Made by a program: the position numbers and the translations under genes | Part shown: positions 37,945 to 47,641 of the stretch, piece by piece | Layout of the letters: every line of letters starts with the position of its first letter | Numbering within the stretch: the stretch's first letter is position 1 | Assembly (NCBI GenBank): GCA_026985055.1 | Contig: JALSQZ010000013.1 | Span: 62,001-126,000 of the forward strand | From: Sedimenticola sp. | GTDB taxonomy: Bacteria; Pseudomonadota; Gammaproteobacteria; Chromatiales; Chromatiaceae | Direction: 5' to 3' | DNA length: 64,000 bases | Notes under the pieces: generated by a model | Database searches by the model: none | What the model was told of the DNA's origin: nothing | What the model saw: only the letters and a program-made list of their open reading frames with translations

Positions 37945-38130
37945 AGATGAGGAAAAACGAATTTCCTCTTACCGACCAGAAAAATTCGTGGATGGAATTT
38001 TTCGAGAACTTCTATAGTGTAACGGATAGAATGCGATCTTTCTCCAAGGGGCGCGGATATCTGTGATTGAATGCATATCCGGACCTGGGGAGAACAAACA
38101 GGCTTCTCGAAAAATCGCGATCCTGGCATA
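37945..38130 (+). repeat. Multi-hairpin dispersed repeat, copy D (degenerate, split)
   Basis: The right hairpin is seen as CAGAAAAATTCGTGGATGGA plus ATTTTTCGAG (37979-38006), preceded by GAGGAAAAACGAATTTCCTC. A piece like the left hairpin, CTTCTCGAAAAATCGCGATC, follows at 38102. The copy has decayed and been rearranged. It lies in the region between the divergent HerA-like and SQR-like genes, so it may overlap their promoters. Confidence 0.55.
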
Positions 38131-38180
38131 ACAATATCCTGAACCCACGGATTCAGGAATACAACAGTGGAACATATCTG

Positions 38181-39311
38181 ATGGCAAGAGTAACCGTAAT
38201 TGGCGCCGGCTTCGGTGCGCTTACCGCAGTACAGAAATTGCGCAAACTGGATCCGGGATTGCATATTGACATGATTGCGCCCAAGGCCGAATTCGTCTAT
38301 CTGCCGGGATTGATCTGGATTCCCGTGGGGTTGAGAAGCGCTCAGGATCTGACCCTTTCACTGGAGAGTTTCTTCCGGCGCATGAAGGTGAATTTTCACC
38401 CGGGACGGGTAACCGGCTTGCGTGAATCCGGGCGTGTAGTGGTTAGCGACAATGGCGAAGTGGAGAATGACGGTCTGATTATTGCCAGCGGTGGTCGTTT
38501 TATCAAGAAGCTGCCTGGTATCGAACATGCGATTACGCCTTGCGAGGGAATTCCTGCTGCGGAAAGGATTCGTGACCGGCTGGCGGCCATGGAAAGTGGT
38601 ACTATCGCCTTTGGTTTTGCCAGCAATCCCAAGGAGCCGTCAGCCATGCGTGGCGGCCCAATGTTTGAATTTTTGTTCGGCATCGATCGCTGGCTGCGCA
38701 AGACGGGGCGGCGCGACAATTTTGAACTGGTGTTCTTCACGCCCGCAGAAAAACCGGGACAGCGTCTGGGAGAGAAGGCGGTGAAAGGCATTCTTTCCAC
38801 CATGAAAAAACGTGGCATCAGAACCCATCTGGGACACAAGATGAAGCGTTTTGAAGCGGACAAGGTAGTTACTGAAGGTGGTGAGTTCCACGCGGACCTG
38901 ATTACCTTCATGCCTGGCATGACCGGCAACAAATGGTTTGCCCAAAGCGGCCTGCCGCTGTCAGAGGGAGGTATGCTCAAGGCAAACGGCTTCTGTCAGG
39001 TGGAAGGGCAGGAGCGCATCTATGTGGCGGGTGATTCCGGAAGTTATCCCGGTCCCGGCTGGATGCCCAAGCAGGCGCATATGGCGGATCTTCAGGCCGA
39101 GGCCGCTGCGGAGAATCTGCTGGCGGAACTGGGTGGTGGAAAACCCGAGGCGACTTTCAAGGCGGAGTTGGTCTGTATCATCGACAGTTATGATACCGGC
39201 ATGATGGTTTATCGTAGCGACAAGAGAAATATCGTGACACCTGCCTTTTCCGGTTTTCACTGGGCCAAACGCCTGTTTGAATGGCATTATCTTCGGGAAT
39301 ACAGAAAATAA
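38181..39311 (+). CDS. Sulfide:quinone oxidoreductase-like flavoprotein
   Basis: 376 residues, two-dinucleotide-binding FAD fold: VTVIGAGFGALTAV at 4-17 and a second site YVAGDSGSYPGPGWMPKQAH (281-300). It resembles SQR in its FVYLPGLIWIPVG and GGPMFEF blocks. Cysteines are C121, C272 and C332. SQR uses three; the middle one, expected before GPMFEF near residue 157, is absent (AMRGGPMFEF), so the standard disulfide chemistry may be altered. Context, sulfur globules and CO2 fixation favour a sulfur role; a different quinone-linked dehydrogenase is the alternative. Confidence 0.7.
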   Translation: MARVTVIGAGFGALTAVQKLRKLDPGLHIDMIAPKAEFVYLPGLIWIPVGLRSAQDLTLSLESFFRRMKVNFHPGRVTGLRESGRVVVSDNGEVENDGLIIASGGRFIKKLPGIEHAITPCEGIPAAERIRDRLAAMESGTIAFGFASNPKEPSAMRGGPMFEFLFGIDRWLRKTGRRDNFELVFFTPAEKPGQRLGEKAVKGILSTMKKRGIRTHLGHKMKRFEADKVVTEGGEFHADLITFMPGMTGNKWFAQSGLPLSEGGMLKANGFCQVEGQERIYVAGDSGSYPGPGWMPKQAHMADLQAEAAAENLLAELGGGKPEATFKAELVCIIDSYDTGMMVYRSDKRNIVTPAFSGFHWAKRLFEWHYLREYRK

Positions 39312-39312
39312 C

Positions 39313-39828
39313 ATGATCTTTGAAAACATCTCCGATAAAGAGTACAAGCAGGCCCGCCATCCCCATGAGTTCTTCCTCATCAACCTGATTACCAACCATA
39401 TCCTGATATTCGTGGGATTGCTGGGCATGGCCAAGCAGGAGCCCTGGGCACTGCTTATTGTGCCGACGGTTTCCATCGTCATTCTCACCTATCTGGTATG
39501 GCGGGCGGCGCTATCCCGCAAGCGCGATACCTGGTTTGTCTTCTGTCATTGGCAGTTGTGCGCCAGGCGCAGTCGTTTTTTTATTGGCATGATTGTCCTT
39601 ATGGGCGTGGGCATTGCGGTGATTCTTGCCACAGCAGGTGGCAGTGTCGCCGATCTCAAGCCAGGACATTACGCCATTGGCGGTATGGTGATGCTGCCGA
39701 CATTGTTTTCCGTTTTGGTGTTGATCATCATGGAGTCCGATGCGGTACACAAGGCAAGCATCGGTGATGTTCCGGAATGGCTGGTAAAGAAATTTCCCCC
39801 TCCTGAAGAGTTGAGCCAGAATGGGTGA
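39313..39828 (+). CDS. Small membrane protein after SQR-like gene
   Basis: 171 residues with about four hydrophobic segments (around 18-38, 40-60, 88-110 and 122-145). It starts MIFENISDKEYKQARHPHEF one base after the SQR-like stop. The basic motif RAALSRKRDTWFVFCHWQLC lies between the second and third segments. It overlaps the next gene by 8 bp, so three genes form one operon. No family is recognised; a membrane anchor or redox partner of the flavoprotein is possible. Confidence 0.7.
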   Translation: MIFENISDKEYKQARHPHEFFLINLITNHILIFVGLLGMAKQEPWALLIVPTVSIVILTYLVWRAALSRKRDTWFVFCHWQLCARRSRFFIGMIVLMGVGIAVILATAGGSVADLKPGHYAIGGMVMLPTLFSVLVLIIMESDAVHKASIGDVPEWLVKKFPPPEELSQNG

Positions 39829-40519
39829 GCATATATTTCTGAAGGTGTTGGGTGTTACCCTGTTACTGATCGTGGCAGCGCTGTTCATACCTGTTGGACA
39901 ACCGCCCGAGGAGTATGAAAACCTGCCTTGGCTGATTGAGGTTTTCGATGATGGCAGTAGCAAGGTGTTTGGCGTTCATCTTGGGGAAAGCACCCTGGAT
40001 CAGGTGGAACAGCAATTCCAGGAGCCTGCCGAAGTGAGCATGTTTGCCACGGATGCAGGTGAGCGTGCGGTCGAAGCCTTTTTCAACAGCGTTACCCTGA
40101 GTGGACTCAAGGCAAAAGTGGTTGCCACCCTGGATTTCAGTGAAACAGAGCTGCAGGCCATGTATGACCGGGGAGAGCGCATTTCCACTTTGGCCGAAGG
40201 AAAGCGCAAGATCAGTCTTTCCGGGGCGGATATGCAGACAACCCGGCATACGCCGGTTGTGGCCCTGACCTATCTGCCGCGGGTCGATTTGGAAGAATCT
40301 GTAGTGGTCAAGCGATTTGGTGAGCCAGCAGAAAAAATCGTGGAAACCGGAGGGCGGAAAGAGCATTGGCTCTATCCGGACAAGGGGCTGGATGTGGTCA
40401 TGGACAAGGAAGCGAAAGAAGTACTGCAATATGTCTCGCCACGCGATTTCCAGCAGTTGCGCAGACCTCTGCTCAAATATGTCACCCCCCCGGGAGAACA
40501 GGCCTCTTCAAAGGAATGA
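39821..40519 (+). CDS. Membrane-anchored hypothetical protein, SmpA-like
   Basis: 232 residues with one N-terminal membrane segment (about 9-26), so the bulk should lie in the periplasm. Two similar blocks, HLGESTLDQVEQQFQEPAEV and EESVVVKRFGEPAEKI, resemble the beta-alpha start of SmpA/BamE-like domains. The last part contains EHWLYPDKGLDVVMD. It ends the SQR-like operon, 15 bp before recQ. The function is unknown. Confidence 0.65.
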   Translation: MGEHIFLKVLGVTLLLIVAALFIPVGQPPEEYENLPWLIEVFDDGSSKVFGVHLGESTLDQVEQQFQEPAEVSMFATDAGERAVEAFFNSVTLSGLKAKVVATLDFSETELQAMYDRGERISTLAEGKRKISLSGADMQTTRHTPVVALTYLPRVDLEESVVVKRFGEPAEKIVETGGRKEHWLYPDKGLDVVMDKEAKEVLQYVSPRDFQQLRRPLLKYVTPPGEQASSKE

Positions 40520-40534
40520 GATGAGGCAGATGGC

Positions 40535-42661
40535 ATGAACAGCTGTGAGCGGGCGCGGCAGATCTTGCAACAGGCGTTTGGCTATTCCGGCTTTCGTCAA
40601 CCTCAGGAGCAGATAATCGAATGCATCAACCAGGGTGAGGATGCTCTGGTGCTGATGCCCACCGGCGGAGGCAAGTCTCTTTGTTTTCAGATACCGGCTC
40701 TCATGCGTCCGGGGGTGGGTATCGTGGTCTCTCCCCTGATCGCATTGATGCAGGATCAGGTGGCCGCCTTGCGTCAGGTGGGTGTGGCCGCCGGTGCCCT
40801 GAATTCTTCCTTGTCCGCCGAAGAGGACGTCCAACTGCGTGAGCAGCTGCGTAATGGGGAACTGCAATTGTTGTACGTGGCACCGGAACGTCTGATGACG
40901 GCCAGTTTTCAGTCCCTGCTGCAGCAGATCGATATCGCCCTGTTTGCCATCGATGAAGCCCATTGCGTATCCCAATGGGGACATGATTTCCGTCCGGAAT
41001 ACATCCAGCTTTGTTCCCTCCATGAACAGTTTCCCCAGGTTCCTCGGGTAGCCCTCACGGCCACGGCAGATGAGCTTACGCGCCAGGAAATCATCGAGCG
41101 CCTCAACCTGGAGCAGGCCCGGCATTTTGTCAGTGGTTTCGACCGGCCCAATATTCGTTATCGTGTGAGTGATGACAGCAGCAATGCCCGTCAGCGTCTG
41201 CTGCGCTTCATTCAGCAGGATTATCCGCAGCAGGCTGGAATCGTGTATTGCCTTTCCCGGCGCAAGGTAGAAGAAACCGCAGCCTGGCTGCGTGAAAAAG
41301 GTGTGCAGGCATTACCCTATCATGCAGGTATGTCTGCGCAGGACAGGGCAGACAACCAGAACCGGTTTTTACGCGAAGATGGCGTGGTAATCGTTGCCAC
41401 CATTGCCTTTGGCATGGGCATAGACAAGCCGGATGTGCGTTTCGTGGTACATATGAACCTGCCCAAGAGCCTGGAGGCCTATTACCAGGAAACCGGGAGG
41501 GCAGGGCGGGATGGAGAACCGGCCGAAGCGCTGTTGTTCTACAATCTGCAGGATGTCATTACCCTGCGTCAGTTCGTGGAACAGTCTGATGCGGATGAAC
41601 TGCACAAGCGCATCGAAACCCAGAAACTGGAAAGAATGCTGGGCTATTGTGAGCTGACCAGTTGCCGCCGTCAGGCCTTGCTCGCCTATTTTGGTGATGA
41701 GCTCAAGGAGCCTTGTGGAAACTGTGATACCTGTTTGCATCCCCCGCAAACCTGGGATGGTACCGTGGCGGCACAGAAGGCCCTGTCCTGTGTATTCCAT
41801 ACCGGCCAGCGTTTTGGCGTCAATTATCTCATCGATGTGTTGCTCGGCAAGGTCAATGAGCGTATTCGACGTTTCGGCCATGATCAGATCAGTACTTTTG
41901 GTATTGGTGAGGAGCTGAATCAAAATCAATGGCGCAGTTTGTTTCGTCAGCTGATTGCCCAGGGGTATCTGGCTGTGGATCAGGAGGGCCATGGCGGATT
42001 GCGACTGGGTGAAAACTGCAGGCCCCTGTTGCGTGGTGAGCAGAAACTGCAATTGCGCCGGTTGCGCAAGGAAAGTCCAGGCAAGGCGCGAAAGAAAATA
42101 TCTTCTTTTCAAGGACAAAAGGGAGAGCTTTGGGAGGCGCTACGCGCCAAGCGTCTGGCGCTTTCCCGTGAACAGGGGGTGCCCCCCTATGTCATTTTTC
42201 ATGACGCCACCCTGATGGCCATGATGGAATTCCAGCCGCAGACTCTGGAACAGATGAGCCGTCTGTCCGGTGTGGGAGAGCGCAAGCTGGAGGCCTATGG
42301 CCAGGATTTTCTGGATGTGCTGGCGGAATACGATGACAGCAAGGCGAGTGTTACGGATACAGTCACTGAAAGCCTGGATCTGTTTCGTCTCGGGTTTTGT
42401 GTGGAAGACATTGCCCGGCGCAGGGGGCTGAAGGTTTCTACCATCCAGTCGCATATGGCAAAAGCCATCGAACAGGGACTGGTGGAACTGGACCAAGTGC
42501 TCTCCCTGGATGCGGCGCTATTGGAGCAGGCAAGAGAACTCATGTTGGCGCAGAAGGACGAAATTCGTCTGGGGCCGGTACATGAGGCGCTGGATGGCCT
42601 GCTGGATTATGGACAGCTGGCCTGCATCCGGGGTGATCTCAATCGTCGTCTGGAAAGTTGA
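40535..42661 (+). CDS. recQ: ATP-dependent DNA helicase RecQ
   Basis: 708 residues: Walker [18 protein letters not shown] box [18 protein letters not shown], motif [17 protein letters not shown], zinc cysteines in [12 protein letters not shown] and CGNCDTCL, a winged-helix domain, and an HRDC domain (about 530-605). The extra C-terminal helix-turn-helix-like region up to 708 is longer than the E. coli enzyme (about 610). It unwinds DNA in recombination and fork repair. Its 3' end overlaps the convergent ccoS by 23 bp. Confidence 0.95.
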   Translation: MNSCERARQILQQAFGYSGFRQPQEQIIECINQGEDALVLMPTGGGKSLCFQIPALMRPGVGIVVSPLIALMQDQVAALRQVGVAAGALNSSLSAEEDVQLREQLRNGELQLLYVAPERLMTASFQSLLQQIDIALFAIDEAHCVSQWGHDFRPEYIQLCSLHEQFPQVPRVALTATADELTRQEIIERLNLEQARHFVSGFDRPNIRYRVSDDSSNARQRLLRFIQQDYPQQAGIVYCLSRRKVEETAAWLREKGVQALPYHAGMSAQDRADNQNRFLREDGVVIVATIAFGMGIDKPDVRFVVHMNLPKSLEAYYQETGRAGRDGEPAEALLFYNLQDVITLRQFVEQSDADELHKRIETQKLERMLGYCELTSCRRQALLAYFGDELKEPCGNCDTCLHPPQTWDGTVAAQKALSCVFHTGQRFGVNYLIDVLLGKVNERIRRFGHDQISTFGIGEELNQNQWRSLFRQLIAQGYLAVDQEGHGGLRLGENCRPLLRGEQKLQLRRLRKESPGKARKKISSFQGQKGELWEALRAKRLALSREQGVPPYVIFHDATLMAMMEFQPQTLEQMSRLSGVGERKLEAYGQDFLDVLAEYDDSKASVTDTVTESLDLFRLGFCVEDIARRRGLKVSTIQSHMAKAIEQGLVELDQVLSLDAALLEQARELMLAQKDEIRLGPVHEALDGLLDYGQLACIRGDLNRRLES

Positions 42662-42845
42662 GTCCGACGCGCTTTTCTCGTTCGCCTGGCTCCCGCTTCT
42701 GATTGTCATCATCATCCATGAGAATACGGTTGCAATCTCCTTCGAGATCTTCATATTGTCCCCGCTTGATTGCCCAGATGAGTATGCCTACGAACACCAG
42801 GCCAAAGAAGATCATGCCGGGGATGAGACTGTAGATGACTTCCAT
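42639..42845 (-). CDS. ccoS: cbb3 oxidase maturation protein CcoS
   Basis: 68 residues: one membrane segment [20 protein letters not shown] followed by [20 protein letters not shown], the CcoS signature. CcoS is required for cofactor insertion into CcoN. It overlaps the ccoI stop by one base and ends within the recQ coding sequence of the other strand. The Asp-rich tail is usual. Confidence 0.92.
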   Translation of the reverse strand: MEVIYSLIPGMIFFGLVFVGILIWAIKRGQYEDLEGDCNRILMDDDDNQKREPGEREKRVGLNFPDDD

Positions 42846-45301
42846 TATTTTGCCTTTTCTCGTTTGAACAGGGTTCGAATGCGTGCCGCGTTTCCAATGA
42901 CCAGCAGAGAACTGATGGGCATGGAAATCGCCGCAATCAATGGTGTGATCATGGCGGACATGGCCAAAGGCACCATGATGATATTGTAGGCGAAAGAAAT
43001 CATTATATTCTGGCGAATGGTGCGCAGGGTACGCCGGGACAGGGCTACTGCCAGATGGATTTTCTCCAACTCGTCGCTCATCAGAACGATGTCGGCGCTC
43101 TCAACCGATACATCCGTACCCGATCCGATGGCGATTCCCACGTCAGCCCGTATCAGCGCTGGTGCATCATTGACGCCGTCACCCACCATGGCCACGGTTT
43201 TTCCCTGTGCCTGCAGCCGGGATACTTCCTTGTCCTTGTCTTCGGGAAGGACTTCTGCAATGACTTCCATGCCGCCAAGTTCCTGGGCCACGGCTTCGGC
43301 GACCCGGCGTCTGTCCCCTGAGAGCAGGGTCAGGCCAATTCCCTGTTCGCGCAAAGCCGCAATCAGTGCCGGCGCATCCGGACGAAGTTGATCTGCTATG
43401 CCTATCAGTCCAGCATGCTTGCCATCGATGGCGACATGGATGGCGGAAATTCCCTGTTCTTCTATCTCCCGAGCCCGTCTGATCAGCACAGCATCTTCTT
43501 CCACGCCATTCGATGCCAGCCAGGCGTTGTTGCCGATAAGCACTTGGTGGCCATCCACTTTGGCGCTTATGCCCTGGCCGGACTGACTGGTAAAGCTGTC
43601 GGTAGGCAGCAGACGATAGTCCAGGTTTTCTTTCTGCGCCAGATCCACGATTGCCTGGCCGATGTTGTGTTCCGACAGGCGTTCGGCGGCGGCGGCTGTC
43701 TTTAGCAATTCGTCCTGACGCATGGCGGAGGTGATGATTTGCTTCACCTGCATTTTGCCCATGGTGAGCGTGCCGGTTTTGTCGAAGACGAAATGATCCA
43801 CTTTGGAAAGGGTTTCCAGCACAGCGCCATTTTTTACCAGAACGCCGTGCCGGGCGCCCTGACCGGAAGCCACGGCAATCGCCATCGGGGTGGCCAGACC
43901 AAACGCGCAAGGGCAGGTGATGATGAGTACCGAAGTGGCCGCCATCAACGCCAGTTCAAAATCCTGACGTAGCCAGATAAAGAAGGTCAGGCTGGCCAGG
44001 CTGAGAGTCGCCAGCACGAACCAGGGCACAATCCGGTCCGCCGTGCATTGAATCGGCGCCTTGGATGCCTGGGCTTCTTCCACCAGCTGGATGATGCGCC
44101 CCAGGGAGGTGTTGGCGAGTGTACCGGTCACTTCGATGACCAAAGTGCCTTCGGAATTTACCGTGCCCGCGGATACCTTGTCGCCAGGGTGTTTGGAAAC
44201 TGGCGCTGATTCGCCGCTGAGCATGGCTTCATCCACCTGGCTTTCGCCTTCCAGGACAATGCCATCCACGGGGATTTTTGCTCCGGGTTTGACCATGACC
44301 CGGTCACCGGTCTGTACCCGGCGGATGGGCAGGGTTTTCTCTTCCCCATCCTGCAACACCAGTGCCACCCGGGGTTGCAGATCCAGCAAGCGTTGGGTGG
44401 CGGCCACGGCGTGACGCTTGGAAATGCCTTCCAGGTGCCGTCCGATGAGAATCACGAAAATGAAGTTCACCACGGTATCGAAGTACACATGATGATCCGG
44501 CAGGTCATGAAAAGTTACCCAGCTGGAATAGGCCCAGGTTACGGTTGCACCCAGTGCAATGGGCAAATCCATGCCCAGATGTCCGGTGCGCAGGCTGGTC
44601 CATGCGCCTTTGAGAAAAGGCCAGCCGGAATAGAAAAGGGTAGGGGTGGCCAGAGCAAAACCCACCCATTGAAACAGGTTGCGGTATTCGCCTTCATCTG
44701 CACCGGCGTACAGAGCAATGGATATCCAGAGCAGGTTCATCATGGTGAACCCGGCGAAGGTGATACGGAACAGAAGATCCCGGGTTTGTTTCTTCAAAAT
44801 GCCTTCTGCCGCTTCGGGATCGAAAGGCGTGGCGCTGTAGCCAACCCGGGCAAGGGCGGAAATGATCTCCGAAAGCTTGATTCGATCATTGTCCCAGCGC
44901 AGCAGCAGACGTTTGGCGGAAAGATTGACCCGCGCGGAAAGCACCCCGGGCAGCTTGTTCAGGCTGTGTTCGATGAGCCACACACAGGCGGCGCAGTGGA
45001 TGCCTTCCACCAGCAGATGGATTTCCCTTTCCTGGCCGTTGCCCTGTACAAACTCTGCCTGAACTTCTTCCAGATCGTAAAGACCAAGATCTTCGGGAGG
45101 AGGAGGAGGGGGCTCCAGCAGCACCCCTTCCGGGGTGCGCTGATAGAAGCCTTCCATTCCTGCAGCGTAGATGGCTTCACATACAGACTGACAGCCAAAG
45201 CAACAGAAATGCCTTGGCTGTCCGTCGATATCCGCGCTGAAATCCTGTTCAGGAAGTGGCAGGCCACAGTGAAAGCAGCCCGCGTCCTGCCTGTTGGTCA
45301 T
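42845..45301 (-). CDS. ccoI: Copper-exporting P-type ATPase CcoI (FixI)
   Basis: 818 residues. The N-terminal cysteine-rich block CFHCGLPLPEQDF and HMA metal site CAACVWLIEH are followed by eight membrane helices, the transmembrane CPC motif (TCPCAFGLATP), phosphorylation motif FDKTGTLT, and GDGVNDAPAL. CcoI delivers copper for CcoN assembly rather than general detoxification. It overlaps ccoH by 4 bp and ccoS by 1 bp in the operon ccoG-H-I-S. Confidence 0.95.
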   Translation of the reverse strand: MTNRQDAGCFHCGLPLPEQDFSADIDGQPRHFCCFGCQSVCEAIYAAGMEGFYQRTPEGVLLEPPPPPPEDLGLYDLEEVQAEFVQGNGQEREIHLLVEGIHCAACVWLIEHSLNKLPGVLSARVNLSAKRLLLRWDNDRIKLSEIISALARVGYSATPFDPEAAEGILKKQTRDLLFRITFAGFTMMNLLWISIALYAGADEGEYRNLFQWVGFALATPTLFYSGWPFLKGAWTSLRTGHLGMDLPIALGATVTWAYSSWVTFHDLPDHHVYFDTVVNFIFVILIGRHLEGISKRHAVAATQRLLDLQPRVALVLQDGEEKTLPIRRVQTGDRVMVKPGAKIPVDGIVLEGESQVDEAMLSGESAPVSKHPGDKVSAGTVNSEGTLVIEVTGTLANTSLGRIIQLVEEAQASKAPIQCTADRIVPWFVLATLSLASLTFFIWLRQDFELALMAATSVLIITCPCAFGLATPMAIAVASGQGARHGVLVKNGAVLETLSKVDHFVFDKTGTLTMGKMQVKQIITSAMRQDELLKTAAAAERLSEHNIGQAIVDLAQKENLDYRLLPTDSFTSQSGQGISAKVDGHQVLIGNNAWLASNGVEEDAVLIRRAREIEEQGISAIHVAIDGKHAGLIGIADQLRPDAPALIAALREQGIGLTLLSGDRRRVAEAVAQELGGMEVIAEVLPEDKDKEVSRLQAQGKTVAMVGDGVNDAPALIRADVGIAIGSGTDVSVESADIVLMSDELEKIHLAVALSRRTLRTIRQNIMISFAYNIIMVPLAMSAMITPLIAAISMPISSLLVIGNAARIRTLFKREKAK

Positions 45302-45843
45302 GGAACGGGAGCGGCCTTTACCGAAATACGCCGGGTTACCTTGAGGCTGTCACCTTCCTTGACCAGTACCGCGCTGAGGTCCCAGATACCCTTGAGCGGG
45401 AAAGTCACTTCCGCGCTGTAGACGCCGGGGGCGATTTCCTGCATGGGCGTATCGAAGTCGGAGTTCACATTGCTGGGGCGGTAGGCGTGCAGGGTGGCCT
45501 TGTCGCCATCTACGGCTACGCCTTTGACATCCACCACATTGAAGGTATAACGAACCGGTTGACCTGCTACGGCTGGAGTGACGGCATCCAGTTTCATCTG
45601 CCATCCAAGACGTTCCTGCATCTGGCGCTGCTGGATGAAATTGGCCTCCTGATCCCGACCCTTTTCATAATAGTTTTTTTCCACCAGCCCCGGATTGGTG
45701 ACCACCGCGGTAATAATGAAAGCGACGTTGACCCCCAATACAACCAGAATGCCCGCGATCCAGCCCAGCACCCATGGGTTGCGGAAAGCCTGTTTGCTGT
45801 CCTGGGAAAATCTTGGTGTCTTGTTTTCAGTCATTGTGCTCAT
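45298..45843 (-). CDS. ccoH: FixH family protein CcoH
   Basis: About 181 residues from MSTMTENKTPRFSQDSKQAF (or the second Met, three codons later). One membrane helix FRNPWVLGWIAGILVVLGVNVAF is followed by a periplasmic beta-sandwich with LQRRMQEQ-like linker (FIQQRQMQERLGWQMKLDAV). CcoH stabilises the growing cbb3 complex. Further upstream codons in frame overlap ccoG only slightly and lack homology. Confidence 0.88.
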   Translation of the reverse strand: MSTMTENKTPRFSQDSKQAFRNPWVLGWIAGILVVLGVNVAFIITAVVTNPGLVEKNYYEKGRDQEANFIQQRQMQERLGWQMKLDAVTPAVAGQPVRYTFNVVDVKGVAVDGDKATLHAYRPSNVNSDFDTPMQEIAPGVYSAEVTFPLKGIWDLSAVLVKEGDSLKVTRRISVKAAPVP

Positions 45844-45853
45844 GGTGGTGTCG

Positions 45854-47281
45854 TTACTTGGGCGCAAAGAACATGCTTTCATAAGATGAAGTCTGGGTTG
45901 GATCATCCTGATTCACGATCTTGAAGATGATCGGCGTGCGTTCGGATTTGATGTTTTCTGCGGGAGCATTGATGAAAACGATATAGGAGCCGGTGTTGCC
46001 TTTTTTGGCGATTACCGTGTCTTCGGTTCCTTTTGCCAACATGCCGTCGATGCCTTCCGCAGTGATCTTTACGGGAATGTCATTTGCCGTCTTGTTGAGA
46101 ATTTTTACATCATACTTGTTCTGTATGGTTCCGTCACTGCGTTGCACGAACAGGGGCGAGCGGCCATGCAATACCTTGACCTCGATGGCGCCCAGATGGG
46201 TAATGCCGTAAATGATGCCGCTCACCGCCAGTGTGAGTATGCTCAGGTAGATCAGAACCCTTGGGCGCTTGAAAAGCGGCAGCTGTTTCTTGCCATCCAT
46301 CTCGTCCATGGAAGCGTAACGGATCAATCCTCTGGGACGGCCGATCTTGTCCATGACCGCGTCGCAGGCATCCATACACAGGGAGCAGGTAATGCAGCCT
46401 TCCTGCTGACCCATGCGGATGTCGATTCCCGTGGGGCATACGGCAATGCATTGCTTGCAGTCGATACAGTCGCCATTGCCTTCCACCAGATTTCCTTTCT
46501 TCAGGCGTCCGCGCGGCTCGCCACGATGATAGTCATAGGTGGGCAGAATGGTTTCCTTGTCGTACATGACGCCTTGTATACGTGCATAGGGGCAGAGCCA
46601 GAAGCAGGCCTGCTCTCTTAGCTTGCCAGCTAATACCAGAGTGCCGGCAGTGAACAGCGCGATGACGCCATAGGCTGTACTACTGGCCTGACCGGTGAAA
46701 ATGTCATGCCAAAGCTGCCTGGCATCAGTAAACCAGGAAACAAAACTGATCCCGGTCAGGACCGCGATGAGAAGCCAGATTGCATATTTGAGCGCCTTTT
46801 TGCGGATTTTTTCACTCGTCCAGGGACCGGCATCCAGCTTGCGCCGCTTGGCGGGAACGCCTTCGATCTTGTCTTCCAGCCAGATGAAAAGGTCGGTCCA
46901 GGCGGTCTGGAAACAGAAAAAACCGCAATATACACGGCCTGCAATAGAGGTAACGGCAGCCAGGAGCATGGCGAAGAAGAGCAGCACCAAAGCCAGCATC
47001 CACACGTCCTGGGGGAGAATGGTCAAACCGAAGATGTGGAACTGCCGGTTGGGAATATCGAACAGAACCGCCTGTTGTCCATGCCAGCGCAGAAATGGTC
47101 CGAGGAAAAGGATCAGCCAGACGCTGTGGGTGAACCACTTGAGTTTACGCCATTTGCCAGCGGCTTTTTTCGGATAGATTTTTTCATCGCCCGTGTTGAC
47201 ATGCCAGTTGGCGGCTTCCTCATAGATGTCGTCGGAATATTTTACCTTCTGCTCTTGTATGGATGTTCCTGATTCTGACAC
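45854..47281 (-). CDS. ccoG: Polyferredoxin CcoG (FixG/RdxA)
   Basis: 475 residues, about five membrane helices, with two [4Fe-4S] sites: CIDCKQCIAVCPTGIDIRM and CITCSLCMDACDAVM, and a periplasmic Ig-like FixG C-terminal domain. CcoG reduces Cu(II) to Cu(I) for cbb3 assembly. It heads ccoG-H-I-S. A 176-bp leader with a 12-bp palindrome separates it from the structural genes' terminator. Confidence 0.94.
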   Translation of the reverse strand: MSESGTSIQEQKVKYSDDIYEEAANWHVNTGDEKIYPKKAAGKWRKLKWFTHSVWLILFLGPFLRWHGQQAVLFDIPNRQFHIFGLTILPQDVWMLALVLLFFAMLLAAVTSIAGRVYCGFFCFQTAWTDLFIWLEDKIEGVPAKRRKLDAGPWTSEKIRKKALKYAIWLLIAVLTGISFVSWFTDARQLWHDIFTGQASSTAYGVIALFTAGTLVLAGKLREQACFWLCPYARIQGVMYDKETILPTYDYHRGEPRGRLKKGNLVEGNGDCIDCKQCIAVCPTGIDIRMGQQEGCITCSLCMDACDAVMDKIGRPRGLIRYASMDEMDGKKQLPLFKRPRVLIYLSILTLAVSGIIYGITHLGAIEVKVLHGRSPLFVQRSDGTIQNKYDVKILNKTANDIPVKITAEGIDGMLAKGTEDTVIAKKGNTGSYIVFINAPAENIKSERTPIIFKIVNQDDPTQTSSYESMFFAPK

Positions 47282-47362
47282 TGTGTTCTCCTCAGTTCAC
47301 CTGCTCAATGTGGTTCTGGATGTGATGAAGACGAATCTTGCCACCAAGATTCTTTCATGTCA

Positions 47363-47374
47363 GTGATAAATCAC
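47363..47374. promoter_or_regulatory. Palindrome GTGAT-AA-ATCAC upstream of ccoG
   Basis: Perfect 12-bp inverted repeat about 85 bp before the ccoG start. The half-sites GTGAT/ATCAC resemble Crp/Fnr-family contacts, but the 2-bp spacing is short. Possibly a regulatory site for the assembly operon. Confidence 0.35.
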
Positions 47375-47406
47375 AATATCTGCTGTATTTACAAGGTATT
47401 GCAATG

Positions 47407-47438
47407 AAAACAGGGGAGCCTTTCAGCTCCCCTGTTTT
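47407..47438 (-). terminator. Terminator after the cco structural genes
   Basis: AAAACAGGGGAGC and GCTCCCCTGTTTT form a 13-bp stem around a 6-base loop with a T run. It lies 20 bp after the small membrane-peptide gene and closes the ccoNOQP unit. Confidence 0.85.
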
Positions 47439-47457
47439 CACTGTATTAGTGCAGCTC

Positions 47458-47574
47458 TCAATCGTCGGAATGTGTACTGTTCATCAGTTTCTTAACCTTG
47501 ATGGCCAGAAACACTACCATTGCCACAGCAAAACCAACGGAAAGATAAGATGCAATTGCTACCCAATCTGACAT
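47458..47574 (-). CDS. 38-residue membrane peptide of the cbb3 cluster
   Basis: The peptide is MSDWVAIASYLSVGFAVAMV followed by VFLAIKVKKLMNSTHSDD: one membrane helix (about 5-25), then a basic stop and a short polar tail. GGGAG lies 5 bases before the ATG. It sits 67 bp after ccoP and before the terminator, so it is made with the oxidase. Size and place recall CcoM, a small subunit that stabilises cbb3 in Pseudomonas, but identity at sequence level is not claimed. Confidence 0.75.
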   Translation of the reverse strand: MSDWVAIASYLSVGFAVAMVVFLAIKVKKLMNSTHSDD

Positions 47575-47641
47575 GATACTCCCTCTCTGCAAATAAATGG
47601 GGAAAGGCATCCGGAACTCCGGATGCCCATCCTTTTCTTAA

